Assembly: GCA_036510575.1 (NCBI GenBank)
Contig: DATCDR010000036.1
Coordinates: forward strand, 72,949-136,948
DNA length: 64,000 nucleotides
Source: DATCDR01 sp036510575
GTDB lineage: Bacteria > Actinomycetota > Acidimicrobiia > Acidimicrobiales > Bog-793
Direction: 5' to 3'
How positions within the stretch are numbered: the stretch's first letter is position 1; every line of letters starts with the position of its first letter. Of the stretch, positions 1 to 9,529 are shown piece after piece. The translations under genes and the position numbers were made by a program. The notes below the pieces were generated by a model, which was not told where the DNA came from, ran no database searches, and saw only the letters and a program-made list of their open reading frames with translations.

Positions 1-1477
1 GATTGTTCGTCACCTGGTGGGCGACCGTCTTCATAGCGTCGTAGACCGGGCCGGTGTACGTGAAAGTCTGACCTTCTAGCGACCGGTAGAAGCGGAACCA
101 GTCGATCGATGAGGCACCCATTAAGCCCACGGTGATAACTGCGAGTGAAGCAACGAGGACCCGCCACCGTGGCGGCACTCTGTTTTGTCGAGCGAGCCGA
201 GGGGAAAGATGGAGGGAGCACACCTCCAACGCCACTGGGATAATCGTGAATGCGATCAGCGCGTAACTGTCGATCCAAAACTGATAGGGCTCCTGGTTCG
301 TGCCCCAAGCGTCATTCGTTGTCAGAAAGAACCAGGCTGCGATCGAACCTCCTGCATAGGCCACCCAGAAAGCCCGCCGACGTACAACTCCCGCGATCAG
401 GATCATTACAAGCGGGACGAGCAGGGGGAGCGCGCACGCGAGCCCATGCTTCCAATCAACGCCGAGTCGAGCGGTGACCGTCTGACGGAAGTTGAGAAAT
501 GGGTCTCCGGCATGAAGGGCTTCCGACACGCTGATCAGCTGCGGCGCTGCCGCGGCAGCGAGCGCTAAGAAGGGGGCGACTATTCGCCAACGCCACTTTG
601 CAAGGGCCATGCAGAAGCCTGGAAGTGCTGGCAGTAGGCCGATCGGGAGGGTGTTCAGCCTTCCAATGGAGTTCGCGAATGACGGTCCAACTAGGAAGAC
701 GACCGGAAAGAGGGTCGCACTCAGCGCAATGGGCCACAGGCGACGATCGACCGCGAGGTGGTAGGCCGACAGTCCGTAGATCGCGAAGAAGAGGGCGGTG
801 AAGAAACTGTAGGTGTCGACATTTGCGAGAAGTCCGACCCCAGCACCCACGAGTACGCCAGTGGCACCGAGCCGCCGGTCGCCGTGACGGACTGCTGCGA
901 AGAGCATTAAGAAGAGCAGGCTGATGAGCACGAGCGCTGCTGCCGTGCTGTTGAGAGGGAACATCGTGGCGAACGGGGACCACAGCAGCCCGTGCGATTT
1001 AAGAGGTTGGTACCAGACGATGCCGTGGAAGGAGAGCGTGCCAACGAGAAATGGGAGCGCTCCGAGGCAGGCCGCCCACCATCTGCGAGATACCAGGACT
1101 GCGCCCAAGCCGACGCCGACGACGAGGATCACCTGGAGAGACACCCCGACGAAGTTCCACACCGCCGCTGGTGGCGCGTGGGTGATATATGAGATGAAGC
1201 CCAGCGCTGTCAGGTAGAGATGCGGATCGCTGAAATGTCCGGTCTCCGTAAACGGTTCGACGGAAGCGAACCGCCCCTGTGACCCATTCACTACAGCTGC
1301 AAACAAAGTGAGTTGATCGCCTTGGAAGAATGCTCGAAAGGAACTCCAGCCCCAACCAGGTCTAATTAACATCGACAGCTGGGTCATCAGGTAAATGAAC
1401 ACTGAGAAACCACAGCCGGCAATGACGCCGATTGCCCTCGCACATCGGCTGCGATGCGCACTGTCGTGCGCTGACAT
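1..1477 (-). CDS. Polytopic membrane protein, GT-C-like, C-terminus cut by window edge
   Basis: An open minus-strand frame runs from an ATG at 1477 off the left edge, so 492 codons are visible and the C-terminus is missing. A GAGG Shine-Dalgarno motif lies 6 nt before the ATG. The protein opens with a short hydrophilic head, then a first membrane helix (about residues 13-35), a loop containing a PFTETGHFSDPHLY stretch, and roughly ten further hydrophobic segments. The visible end is a soluble stretch with WFRFYRSLEG. This architecture fits the large membrane glycosyltransferases (GT-C fold) or polymer-export proteins found in glycan loci, but no diagnostic catalytic motif was recognised. The next gene (1826-3565) is on the same strand and also polytopic. 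Function is inferred from context only. Confidence 0.75.
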   Translation of the reverse strand, partial: MSAHDSAHRSRCARAIGVIAGCGFSVFIYLMTQLSMLIRPGWGWSSFRAFFQGDQLTLFAAVVNGSQGRFASVEPFTETGHFSDPHLYLTALGFISYITHAPPAAVWNFVGVSLQVILVVGVGLGAVLVSRRWWAACLGALPFLVGTLSFHGIVWYQPLKSHGLLWSPFATMFPLNSTAAALVLISLLFLMLFAAVRHGDRRLGATGVLVGAGVGLLANVDTYSFFTALFFAIYGLSAYHLAVDRRLWPIALSATLFPVVFLVGPSFANSIGRLNTLPIGLLPALPGFCMALAKWRWRIVAPFLALAAAAAPQLISVSEALHAGDPFLNFRQTVTARLGVDWKHGLACALPLLVPLVMILIAGVVRRRAFWVAYAGGSIAAWFFLTTNDAWGTNQEPYQFWIDSYALIAFTIIPVALEVCSLHLSPRLARQNRVPPRWRVLVASLAVITVGLMGASSIDWFRFYRSLEGQTFTYTGPVYDAMKTVAHQVTNN

Positions 1478-1825
1478 ATGCACCTCATCGGAGACGGGGA
1501 CGTGTTCGCCGCTCAAGTCCCGGCCAGTCAGGGCGTCACCAGGAGAGGTCGGCAGCACGAGGCTCAGGTTACGCGGCAGCCTCGGATTCGATATGGCATA
1601 GCGTAAACTGGCGTGGCGACACTCACCGACAGGCCCGGCAAGAGGGCTCTAGCGGAAGGGATCTGACTATCGGCGAGTTGCGTTTGTTGAGGCGCAATCG
1701 AGAACGTCGCGCCATGGCCGAGAGGATGAGTCGTCGTCCACTGGGCGTGCTCGGGACTGCTATTGCCACATGCACTGACCTTCTGCAGTGGTGCAGTGCA
1801 AAGCTCAGGCTCCAGCTCAGAGGGA
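1478..1825. other. Intergenic stretch, no gene recognised
   Basis: About 350 bases separate two same-strand membrane-protein genes. Short open frames here have no recognisable family or good ribosome binding site. It probably holds the promoter or leader of the left-edge gene, but no convincing -35/-10 pair was seen. Confidence 0.4.
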
Positions 1826-3565
1826 CTATCCGCCGATCACGAGTGGCCCTTGTTCGAGGCGCGGACGGACCTTTTGACGCGCGACCACGGCCTGGAGCAC
1901 GCCTGCGTTCACGATTCGATACTTGATGTGAGCCTGCTTCAGCCCTGCGATAAAGATCGGCTCCGTCTCTAGATCTGGCCCGCCGACAATGTGGAATGGT
2001 GAGTCAGGCGTAATCACGGCGGGGTTGACGAAGATCCACGCCGCTTTCGGGGAGGCCATCGCGGCGGCGTCGATGCCCGGCCATCGATCGAGATCGGATC
2101 CGATCCCCGAGGTGTCGATGACCAGCTTGCCGTCACTTAGGTAGTCGAGCTCATAGGCGACCCAGTAGTCGGCGTAGCCATACTTGATGCCCGCTGACTC
2201 AAGCGCGTCAGCCGCGGCGACTGCCGGTCCATCCGGGTTCACCCAGCTTCGACTAAATGTCGTCAATTCGACCCCGGTGAAATTGTGAAATGTATAGATC
2301 GACAGCGCGAGCCCAACCACGACGACGAGGCTCATCACAACCTCACCTCCGCGGAGCACTCGAGCCCACGACATGCCACGGAGCCGGTACCCGACCTCGT
2401 CGATACCGACAGCGATCGTCAGGGCAAAGAGCGGGCCGAGGTAGACGGCGTACCTACCGTCCGACCAGAACCCCGTACCTGGATTCTCGGAGTAGAGCAC
2501 GGGGAAAAGGAGCACGCCAACGGCCAGCGCCGTTGCCCGTCCCCGTTTCCAAAGGCAGATCAGAAAGCTAAAGCCGCCGATCGAGATCGCGAGGACGGCA
2601 ACGATCCACGAAAGCGTGGCACTGCTGAACCAAGCGCCCGTATAGGGCTCACGGAGCCCAAGCTGCATCGGCACGACGTAGAGGATGAAGGTATGAAAGT
2701 GAAGGTTGAGTTGCGTCCATATGGTGCCTTCCGCGCCGTTGAACGACGACACGTTCAGCGAAGCGAAATGATCTTTGACGTTGCTCCAGAGCCAGGGAAG
2801 CGCGCCGAGGAGAGCTAGCCCCAGCATCACACTCAGACGAAGCAGCCGGTCGCGGAGCCATCTGCCCTCGCGATTGCTGAGAAAGACCGCGAGGATGAGC
2901 AGCCCGGCGATCGGGTAGAAGTAGGTGATCTCCGGCATCGACCACCATCCGAGACCTACCGCGAACCCGAAGAGCGCGCAGTCAAGAAAGCCGCGCTTTA
3001 TATGCAGTAGCTCTGGATAATCGAGCAGCCGAAGCGCCTCTAAGACGGCGACGAGACCACAGGCCATAGCCAGTCCCCGACCCTGGTAGATGCTCGAGGA
3101 GAAGATATTGACCATAGGTGCGGCAAAGACAACTGCCCCAGCTAGCGCCGCAATTGCTCTCGACCGGACGAGACGAAGTGCGATCCTCCAGACAAGAACC
3201 GCTGCTGCTACCGAGAACAATGTCGGTTCGACGTGGAGCGCGAAGGTGGCGTGGCCGGCAATCGCGACCATGGCAGCAAGCGGATAGAACTCGGCACCGC
3301 CGTAGACCTGCCCGGGGTAGAAGGCCTGGAAGTGGCCGTGCAGGATTCCCTCAGCGAGCATGCCGGCGTTGGCCTCATCCGAACTGCTTGGCTGATGGAA
3401 CAGCAACCAGATCCGAATGACTGCGCCGATCGCGACTGTCACCACAACGAGCGCAGTGATCACGAATCGCCACGAGCCCGTTGCGGTCCTCCGGGCCTGG
3501 GAGAGCTCGAGGCGCGCGCCTACCTGTGGTTCGTCGATCACTTCACTACCAGGGGGATAGGTCAA
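1826..3565 (-). CDS. GT39/ArnT-like membrane glycosyltransferase
   Basis: This 579-residue protein has an N-terminal cytoplasmic stretch of about 30 residues, a first transmembrane helix (about 32-53), then a loop with SSDEANAGM. The acidic DE pair in the first loop after the first helix is the usual catalytic position of GT-C enzymes that use polyprenyl-phosphate sugars. About ten further helices follow, then a soluble C-terminal region of roughly 150 residues. The likely role is transfer of a sugar from a lipid carrier to a glycan outside the membrane. A DPM1-like GT2 gene (3600-4298) lies just upstream and could make the lipid-linked donor. The start is a TTG without a clear ribosome site; a GTG at residue 9 is an alternative. 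Confidence 0.7.
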   Translation of the reverse strand: MTYPPGSEVIDEPQVGARLELSQARRTATGSWRFVITALVVVTVAIGAVIRIWLLFHQPSSSDEANAGMLAEGILHGHFQAFYPGQVYGGAEFYPLAAMVAIAGHATFALHVEPTLFSVAAAVLVWRIALRLVRSRAIAALAGAVVFAAPMVNIFSSSIYQGRGLAMACGLVAVLEALRLLDYPELLHIKRGFLDCALFGFAVGLGWWSMPEITYFYPIAGLLILAVFLSNREGRWLRDRLLRLSVMLGLALLGALPWLWSNVKDHFASLNVSSFNGAEGTIWTQLNLHFHTFILYVVPMQLGLREPYTGAWFSSATLSWIVAVLAISIGGFSFLICLWKRGRATALAVGVLLFPVLYSENPGTGFWSDGRYAVYLGPLFALTIAVGIDEVGYRLRGMSWARVLRGGEVVMSLVVVVGLALSIYTFHNFTGVELTTFSRSWVNPDGPAVAAADALESAGIKYGYADYWVAYELDYLSDGKLVIDTSGIGSDLDRWPGIDAAAMASPKAAWIFVNPAVITPDSPFHIVGGPDLETEPIFIAGLKQAHIKYRIVNAGVLQAVVARQKVRPRLEQGPLVIGG

Positions 3566-3599
3566 GCTGCGGAATCGCCTGTCACATCCGGCCCCGACG

Positions 3600-4298
3600 T
3601 CACTGCAGCTTGGAGAAGCGGAACCTCACCAGCGCGATAAGCGCACCGAAGCCGTCACGCCACGTGATCTTCTTCCCTTCCGACACCTCGCGCCCCGCGT
3701 AGGAGATCGGGACCTCATAGATGCGATACCCACGACGCAGTACTTTCGCGGTGATCTCCGGTTCAAAGTCGAACTTGTTGGAAACGATGGTGAGCCCATC
3801 CAACACGCGTCGGTCAAAGACCTTGTAACAGGTCTCCACATCCGAAAGCGTCGTTTGGTAGAGAAGATTCGTCACGAGCGACAAGAACCGGTTGCCAAGC
3901 CAATGGAGCAGCAACATGTTCTTCCGCTCCCCGGTAAATCGGCTTCCGTAAACGACCACCGCCCGGTGTCGAAAGAAAGGTGCGAGCAGCTTCGGCCAAT
4001 CCTCAGGGTCGTACTCGAGGTCCGCGTCTTGGATGAGCAGCAGATCGCCGGTCGCCCGCGACAACCCAGTCCGGATTGCGGCGCCCTTCCCACGATTCCT
4101 CTCGTGCGTGACCACCTGCACCGTCGAGTCGACGAGGACCTTCAGCACTTTCTCTGTGCCGTCGGTGGATCCGTCGTCGACGACGATCACGTCGATGACG
4201 AGCCCCACGTCTACTGATCGAATTCGTCGCAGGATCTCTGCGACGGTGTTCCGTTCGTTGTACACCGGAACGATCACCGTCAGCGTCTTGTAGTCCAT
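3600..4298 (-). CDS. GT2 glycosyltransferase, dolichyl/polyprenyl-phosphate mannose synthase-like
   Basis: From the ATG at 4298, preceded by GAGG at 3 nt spacing, the protein has 232 residues, normal for single-domain DPM1-like enzymes. The open frame extends to 4382, but that would overlap the upstream gene and adds an arginine-rich non-conserved head. It begins TLTVIVPVYNERNTV, then VIVVDDGSTDGT (nucleotide binding) and LLIQDADLEYDPEDWP, with the DAD metal-binding motif. There are no C-terminal transmembrane helices. Family members transfer a sugar from GDP- or UDP-sugar to polyprenyl phosphate at the inner membrane face. The neighbouring GT-C protein (1826-3565) is a plausible user of the product. 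Donor identity cannot be read from the sequence. Confidence 0.85.
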   Translation of the reverse strand: MDYKTLTVIVPVYNERNTVAEILRRIRSVDVGLVIDVIVVDDGSTDGTEKVLKVLVDSTVQVVTHERNRGKGAAIRTGLSRATGDLLLIQDADLEYDPEDWPKLLAPFFRHRAVVVYGSRFTGERKNMLLLHWLGNRFLSLVTNLLYQTTLSDVETCYKVFDRRVLDGLTIVSNKFDFEPEITAKVLRRGYRIYEVPISYAGREVSEGKKITWRDGFGALIALVRFRFSKLQ

Positions 4299-4338
4299 AT
4301 CCTCGAGAGAGGCCAATTGCAAACCAGTTCTCCGTTCT

Positions 4339-5268
4339 CTAGACCAACGACGCGAAGTACTCGACCGTACGCGTGAGCCCAACCTTCAGCTCGATCTCCG
4401 GCTCCCATCCCAATCCGGTGCGGGCGAGGGTGATGTCAGGGCATCGGCGCACAGGGTCCTGCTCGGGAAGCGGCGCGTACGTGATCCCCGAGCCCGAGCC
4501 GACGATCTCTTGGACAACATGGGCGATCTGTAACACCGTGCGCTCGTCGGGATTGCCGAGGTTCACAGGTCCGGTTATCTCGCTATCGAGTAGCGCAATC
4601 AGCCCGCGAACCTCGTCATCGACGTAACAGAGCGACCTTGTTTGTGAGCCGTCCCCGTACACCGTGAGAGGTCGGTCCTCGAGGGCTTGGACGATGAAGT
4701 TCGAGACGACCCTGCCGTCGCCCGGACTGAGCCTCGGGCCATACGTGTTGAAAAGGCGCGCAATAGCCACATCGGTGCCTTTCGCCCGGTGGTAGGCCAT
4801 CGTCAAAGTCTCCGCGAATCGCTTGGCCTCGTCGTAGACACTCCGTGGTCCGATCGTGTCGACGTTGCCCCGGTAGTCCTCCCGCTGGGGATGGACGGTC
4901 GGGTCCCCGTAGATCTCACTCGTCGAGGCCAACAAGTATCGTGCGCCGTCCTCCGAGGCGATGTCGAGAAGCTGGCGCGTCCCGTCACTGCCCGCGGCCA
5001 TCGTCTCGAGTGGGTGCAGAAGATAAGCGGGCGGCGAGGCTGGAGAGGCAAAGTTCAGCACTGCATCAAATGGGCGCTCGACGTGAAATGGTCTGCTCAC
5101 GTCGGCGATCACGACGGACATGCGAGGGTCCGCCTCAAGATGCGAGAGGTTCGATCGACGCCCCGTCGAGAGATTGTCCAACGCCACGACCGAGTCGCCG
5201 CGTGCTAGAAGTTGTTCGCAGATGTGAGAGCCGAGGAAACCCGCGCCGCCGGCGACGAGAACCCTCAC
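4339..5268 (-). CDS. UDP-glucuronate decarboxylase (UDP-xylose synthase)-like SDR
   Basis: This 309-residue extended SDR protein has the Rossmann motif GGAGFLG (residues 7-13), an NFASPASP stretch, STSEIYGDP (116-123) and the catalytic YDEAK (Tyr145/Lys149). The NFASPASP and STSEIYGDP motifs are typical of UXS, which converts UDP-glucuronate to UDP-xylose with NAD+ recycled in the active site. The ATG overlaps the stop of the upstream UDP-glucose dehydrogenase by four bases (ATGA), so the two successive steps are translationally coupled. The pairing strengthens the UXS call over a generic UDP-glucose 4-epimerase. A UDP-4-keto-pentose intermediate as released product is possible. Confidence 0.85.
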   Translation of the reverse strand: MRVLVAGGAGFLGSHICEQLLARGDSVVALDNLSTGRRSNLSHLEADPRMSVVIADVSRPFHVERPFDAVLNFASPASPPAYLLHPLETMAAGSDGTRQLLDIASEDGARYLLASTSEIYGDPTVHPQREDYRGNVDTIGPRSVYDEAKRFAETLTMAYHRAKGTDVAIARLFNTYGPRLSPGDGRVVSNFIVQALEDRPLTVYGDGSQTRSLCYVDDEVRGLIALLDSEITGPVNLGNPDERTVLQIAHVVQEIVGSGSGITYAPLPEQDPVRRCPDITLARTGLGWEPEIELKVGLTRTVEYFASLV

Positions 5269-6560
5269 GGGCGCCCGATACCGGAGTACGCAAACCCCGC
5301 TGCTCGAAGCGCTATCGGATCCAGCAGGTTCCGAGCATCGACGATCGCAGGAGTCGTCATGAGCTCCCCAACCTTGTCGAAGTCGATGTTCCGGAACTCA
5401 TCCCACTCAGTCAAGATGGCGACGACCCGGGCTCCGGCACAGGCGTCGTAGGGGCTCGAGAAGAGCTCAACCCCTTCAAGGTCCTCTGCATTCGAGCCCG
5501 TCGCGACGGTCGGGTCGTACGCTCGAAGCACCGCTCCTTCAGCTCGCAGGCGACGGGCGATGTTGACCGCCGGAGAGTCGCGACGATCGTCGGTGTTGGC
5601 CTTGAAGGTCAGGCCCCAGAGCGCGACGTCAGCTCGCCCGAGCGAGCCACCCGCAGCGATCCGAATCTTTTCCACCACTCGGTTGGCGTGGTCGTCATTT
5701 TGGGCAATAACGGCGCGAAGCACCGCGAAGTCGTAATCGAACGACTCGGCGATTCGGACAAGTGCGGCGGTGTCTTTCGGAAGGCATGATCCGCCCCATC
5801 CTGGACCAGGGCTCAGAAAGTCGAAGCCGATCCGCTTGTCATACCCAAGAGCGATGATGAGATCACGCACGTCGGCGCCTGCTGCATCGCAGAGGGTCGC
5901 AATCGAATTAATGAAACTCAACTTCGTTGCAAGAAAGGCATTCGCTGCGTACTTGATGGTCTCAGCCGTTATCGGAGAGGTGACGATCAGCGGAGCATTC
6001 GTCGAATCGAAGAGCTCCGCGACGCGCCGGGCAACTAACGGATCATCGACACCGACCACGATCCGATCAGGGTGCAGGCTGTCAGCTACTGCCGAGCCCT
6101 CGCGGAGGAACTCAGGATTCGAGACGACCGTCACGTCGGGACGCTCGAGCATCCCTGCAACCAGCACCGAGGTGCCTGCCGGCACTGTCGACTTGATCAC
6201 GACCACCGCGTCACGAACAAGCAGCGCGCCGATCTCGTCGATCACCACTTTCACCGCCGAAAGGTCGGCAGAGCCGTCGTCGCCTTGCGGCGTGGGGACA
6301 CAGAGGAAGATGAAGTCCGCCTCAGGAATCGCATCCACCGCGGAGTTGACGACACGAAGCTTGCCCGAGCCCAATCCAGCCCGGAGCAGCTCTTCGAGAT
6401 CCCGCTCAACGATGGGAGACTTCCCGCTCGAGAGCTGCGCGTAACGAAGGAGATTCGACTCCGCGAGGACGACGGCGTGGCCGAAATGCGCCAACACGGC
6501 CGCGGTGACGGCCCCGACATAGCCAGCTCCAATGACCGCAACTCGCTCGGACCGGCCCAC
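5265..6560 (-). CDS. ugd: UDP-glucose 6-dehydrogenase
   Basis: From a GTG at 6560 with AAGGAG 7 nt upstream, the product has 431 residues, the normal length. An in-frame start at 6605 exists but adds an unconserved head. The N-terminal NAD-binding motif is VIGAGYVG, followed by VPTPQGDDGSADLS. The active-site cysteine lies in GPGWGGSCLPKD, and the C-terminal domain contains LWGLTFKANTDDRRDSP. The enzyme oxidises UDP-glucose to UDP-glucuronate with two NAD+. It overlaps the downstream UXS-like gene by four bases, forming a two-step route to UDP-xylose for the surface polymer. A divergent membrane glycosyltransferase gene begins at 6724, so the 160-base gap should hold two promoters. Confidence 0.95.
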   Translation of the reverse strand: MGRSERVAVIGAGYVGAVTAAVLAHFGHAVVLAESNLLRYAQLSSGKSPIVERDLEELLRAGLGSGKLRVVNSAVDAIPEADFIFLCVPTPQGDDGSADLSAVKVVIDEIGALLVRDAVVVIKSTVPAGTSVLVAGMLERPDVTVVSNPEFLREGSAVADSLHPDRIVVGVDDPLVARRVAELFDSTNAPLIVTSPITAETIKYAANAFLATKLSFINSIATLCDAAGADVRDLIIALGYDKRIGFDFLSPGPGWGGSCLPKDTAALVRIAESFDYDFAVLRAVIAQNDDHANRVVEKIRIAAGGSLGRADVALWGLTFKANTDDRRDSPAVNIARRLRAEGAVLRAYDPTVATGSNAEDLEGVELFSSPYDACAGARVVAILTEWDEFRNIDFDKVGELMTTPAIVDARNLLDPIALRAAGFAYSGIGRP

Positions 6561-6723
6561 GTGCTCTCCTTCGCTCAGTCGTCTCGACAACCTTACAGTT
6601 GGCATGAGATTCTCTCGTTGAGCCTCGCCCTGATATTTCCCACGTGTCTAGTGGCGATTCGCTCCAAGGCCTCGGCAATCGTCACACCTGTTCGGTACTG
6701 CTCTGTCGGAGAAACAGGGGCCT

Positions 6724-8415
6724 TTGGCCACTGCCGCGTACGCTTCTCGAGTCAAGTCGCGGTCAGGATGCGGCTGCGGAGGAGGGACGGGCATCAACCG
6801 GCGGACGCAGTATCTCATCGCCATCGCTCTCGCCATCTTCCCGATCGTGTATGGACTGTTCGGTCTCCATCTCGGCCAGGACATCGGCTTTGACACCTTG
6901 AACTATCACTACTTCGGTCCGTACTGGCTGCTCACCAACCATCTCCACGACTTTGTACCCGCTCAAGAGCAGACGTACCTCAGTCCCTTGCTAAACGTCC
7001 CGACCTATCTCCTCCAACGCTCGATCTCGGCCCGAGAGGCGTCGTTCCTGATAGCGGCCGCGGAGGGCACGGCTATCGTCCCGCTTTATTTCATTGCCCG
7101 GCGGGTCACCTCGAATCGAGGTGTAGCCCTAGTTGTTGCAGTCCTCGGACTGTTCAGCGCAATCGCCTGGTCAGAGATCGGGACCTCGTTCGGCGACAAC
7201 TTGGTAGCCATTCCCTTGATCACCTCGATAGCCCTCGTTGGGCGCTTTCACGCGACGACCGATCGCGACAAGGGGCCTGGCCGGTGGTTGCTTGTCGCTG
7301 CGGGTCTGGCGAGCGGAATAGGCGCGGGACTCAAGCTAGCCGAGGTACCGATCGCGCTTGGCTTCCTCGTCGCAATTCCGTTTCTCGACGACAGCTCTCG
7401 CGCACGAATCACAGGATCACTGAAGTATCTGGCTGGCGCCATCCTCGGCGCAGGAATCGCCTACGGCTACTGGGCCTACGAGCTGATCTCACGCTTTGGT
7501 GGGAATCCCTTCCTCCCGTTCTTCAACAACATCTTTCACTCGCAGTTCGCCCCGATATCGAAGAACACCGACAACCGATTCCTGCCGCACGGCTTCCTGG
7601 AGTTCGTCTTCTATCCGATCGTGTGGACCCTGCATCCGCATCACTCCGAAGAGGTGGGCTTTCGTGAACTGACGCTTCCGATCTGCGAGGTACTCCTCTT
7701 TCTCGCCGTCGCGACCAGGCTCTACCGGCTGGCGCGGACCAGGGAGTGGCAGCCGCTCTTCGCCAGTGGACTCGAGCGCTTTATCGTCATCGGATCAGTT
7801 GCGAGCATCCTGATCTGGGCAGACGTCTTTGGCATCTACCGCTACATCACGGTTATCGAGATGCTCGGGTTCGTCCTGATTTGGATCCTCACGAAATCGG
7901 TCCTCGCTGGCCTCTCCCCTGTCTCGGTCAACATCCGGGCATTCGCCACGGTGATCGTGCTGCTCTTCATCCTCTGCGTCGCGACCGAGCAACCCGCCAA
8001 CTTCGGGCGGTCAGGCTTTGCGGCCAAGTACTTCACGGTTTCTGTGCCGAAGCCGCTTCGGAGCGCGAACAACACCTTGTTGATGCTCGGCACAGAGCCC
8101 TACGGCTATGTCATTCCATTCCTGCCACCGAGCACCGACGTCATACGGCTCCAGGGGAGCTTGGTCCCAACGGAGTACACGAATGCGCTGATCGCGGATC
8201 GGTTGAAGCGGGCGGCGTCCGTCTACATCATCTGGATGAGCGTGCAAAGGCGAGCTCAGTTTCTCCGCGACAATGCCTTCGAGTGGACCAACTTCGGATT
8301 TGGACTGGCGACCACGTCGTGTTCTGCGTTCAAAACCGAGCGCGGTGACGAACGCGCGTACGTGCGCTACTGCCGGCTCGTGCCCGAGAGCGTCGCACCG
8401 GCGGCGCCCAGGTGA
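6724..8415 (+). CDS. Polytopic membrane protein of GT-C type, paralogue A
   Basis: This 563-residue protein has about 10-11 membrane helices, the first at about residues 28-45. The first outer loop carries GQDIGFDTLNYHYF, with an acidic residue where GT-C enzymes place their catalytic base, then TYLSPLLNVPTYLLQ. A short soluble tail of roughly 100 residues follows the last helix. It is clearly related to 9530-11344, which has GQDVNYDSLNYHIY and LIDPLIDVPTYLLQ at the same positions. The start is TTG; no ATG or GTG with a good ribosome site was seen before the first helix, so the N-terminus is uncertain. The stop overlaps a 47-codon frame (GTGA at 8412). The role is probably transfer of a lipid-linked sugar in glycan assembly. 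Confidence 0.7.
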   Translation: MATAAYASRVKSRSGCGCGGGTGINRRTQYLIAIALAIFPIVYGLFGLHLGQDIGFDTLNYHYFGPYWLLTNHLHDFVPAQEQTYLSPLLNVPTYLLQRSISAREASFLIAAAEGTAIVPLYFIARRVTSNRGVALVVAVLGLFSAIAWSEIGTSFGDNLVAIPLITSIALVGRFHATTDRDKGPGRWLLVAAGLASGIGAGLKLAEVPIALGFLVAIPFLDDSSRARITGSLKYLAGAILGAGIAYGYWAYELISRFGGNPFLPFFNNIFHSQFAPISKNTDNRFLPHGFLEFVFYPIVWTLHPHHSEEVGFRELTLPICEVLLFLAVATRLYRLARTREWQPLFASGLERFIVIGSVASILIWADVFGIYRYITVIEMLGFVLIWILTKSVLAGLSPVSVNIRAFATVIVLLFILCVATEQPANFGRSGFAAKYFTVSVPKPLRSANNTLLMLGTEPYGYVIPFLPPSTDVIRLQGSLVPTEYTNALIADRLKRAASVYIIWMSVQRRAQFLRDNAFEWTNFGFGLATTSCSAFKTERGDERAYVRYCRLVPESVAPAAPR

Positions 8416-8555
8416 CAGCCGAGATCACGCTCACGACTACCACGAATGCTTGGAGTCCGCCAGTAGCATCGGCGCAGTCCAAGGCCGTGCTTTTCGTTTC
8501 TCGGGAGATGTTGCCAGCCGTATTCACCAACTGCAGCGGGAAGGTCGAGGAGTGA
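8412..8555 (+). CDS. Possible 47-residue small protein coupled to both neighbours
   Basis: A short open frame starts with a GTG whose last two bases are in the stop codon of the upstream membrane gene (GTGA at 8412). It ends at a TGA that overlaps the GTG start of the downstream methyltransferase in the same way (GTGA at 8552). The product is mostly polar, with threonine-rich LTTTTNAW near the N-terminus and a mildly hydrophobic AVLFVSREMLPAVF segment. No family is recognised. The double four-base overlap is the pattern of translationally coupled operon genes and argues it is translated. It could instead be only a coupling leader, or chance. Confidence 0.4.
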   Translation: MTAEITLTTTTNAWSPPVASAQSKAVLFVSREMLPAVFTNCSGKVEE

Positions 8556-9274
8556 GCGATAGCGCAGGGGTCTCCGGCGAGCAGGGCCTGCAGACCGACG
8601 TACTCGACGAGCTTACCGCGGCTGTGAATTATCGGAACGTCCTCGCAGGGCTCAGCCTGCCATGGCTCGGCGAGCACGCTGTCGAGATCGGCTCAGGCAA
8701 CGGCGACTACGCGAGCTCCTGGGTGGAAAAGGGCCAGCGGCTCACCGTCACCGAGGCGCTTGAATCTCGCCTGTCGACACTGCGAGAGCGATTCGAGGAC
8801 AATCCGCTGATCGATGTGGCGGAGATTCGGCTGCCCTCTGAGATGGAGGCTACCTATTCCGCCGCGATCGCCTACAACGTGCTCGAACACATCGAAGACG
8901 ACGTCGCCGCCCTGGCCTCGATGCGACGACTCGTCCGCGTCGGTGGCTACGTTGCAGTCATCGTTCCCGCATTCGAAATAGGGATGAGCGATTTCGACCG
9001 AAAGATCGGACACTTTCGCAGGTACCGGACGAGCATGGTCGCCGAGCGAATGCGAGCTGCCGGTCTCGAACCGGTGTCGGTCCGCTACATCAACTTCGTC
9101 GGCCTCGTGATGTGGGTGCTGCTCGTTAGATGCCTGCACCAACCGCCTCGCAACTCTGCAGCACTGCGCCTCTACGATCGCTTCGTCGTGCCCGTCGTCG
9201 CGGCGCTTGAGTCCAAGGTCAGCTTCCCGTTCGGCCAGTCCGTCTTTGCTGTCGGTCAACGAGTAGGCGACTAG
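8552..9274 (+). CDS. Class I SAM-dependent methyltransferase
   Basis: From the GTG at 8552 the product has 240 residues. Motif I is VEIGSGNGDYAS (about residues 46-57). The acidic motif II is near VTEAL, and motif IV is AIAYNVLEHIEDD, typical of the Methyltransf_11 family. VRVGGYVAVIVPAF and GHFRRYRTSMVAERMRAAGLEP follow, common in methyltransferases of polysaccharide and lipid-glycan loci. The open frame extends to 8273, but that overlaps the preceding gene in another frame and has an arginine/serine-rich, non-conserved sequence. The likely substrate is a sugar or lipid-linked glycan; a hydrophobic stretch near LVMWVLLVRCL could help membrane contact. The specific substrate is unknown. Confidence 0.8.
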   Translation: MSDSAGVSGEQGLQTDVLDELTAAVNYRNVLAGLSLPWLGEHAVEIGSGNGDYASSWVEKGQRLTVTEALESRLSTLRERFEDNPLIDVAEIRLPSEMEATYSAAIAYNVLEHIEDDVAALASMRRLVRVGGYVAVIVPAFEIGMSDFDRKIGHFRRYRTSMVAERMRAAGLEPVSVRYINFVGLVMWVLLVRCLHQPPRNSAALRLYDRFVVPVVAALESKVSFPFGQSVFAVGQRVGD

Positions 9275-9529
9275 GGCGAAGTGCCTGGTGAAGCAGTCTG
9301 ACGCCTCAGCTCACCCGTGCTGGTTGAGTAAGCTCACCAGCCGAGGATGCGACGAATGCCATTGCGCGAGGACCCGGCCGATCAAGCTCGCCCGAAATGA
9401 CCGACGTGGGAGAGATGACCTTTCTGGCTCGTAGGCCATGGTTGGCGCAGCCGCGATCTCAGGTGAGTGGTCTCTTCTCTCGACTCACCATGATCTCGTC
9501 GACAGGGTTGACCCACACCTCGATCAACA

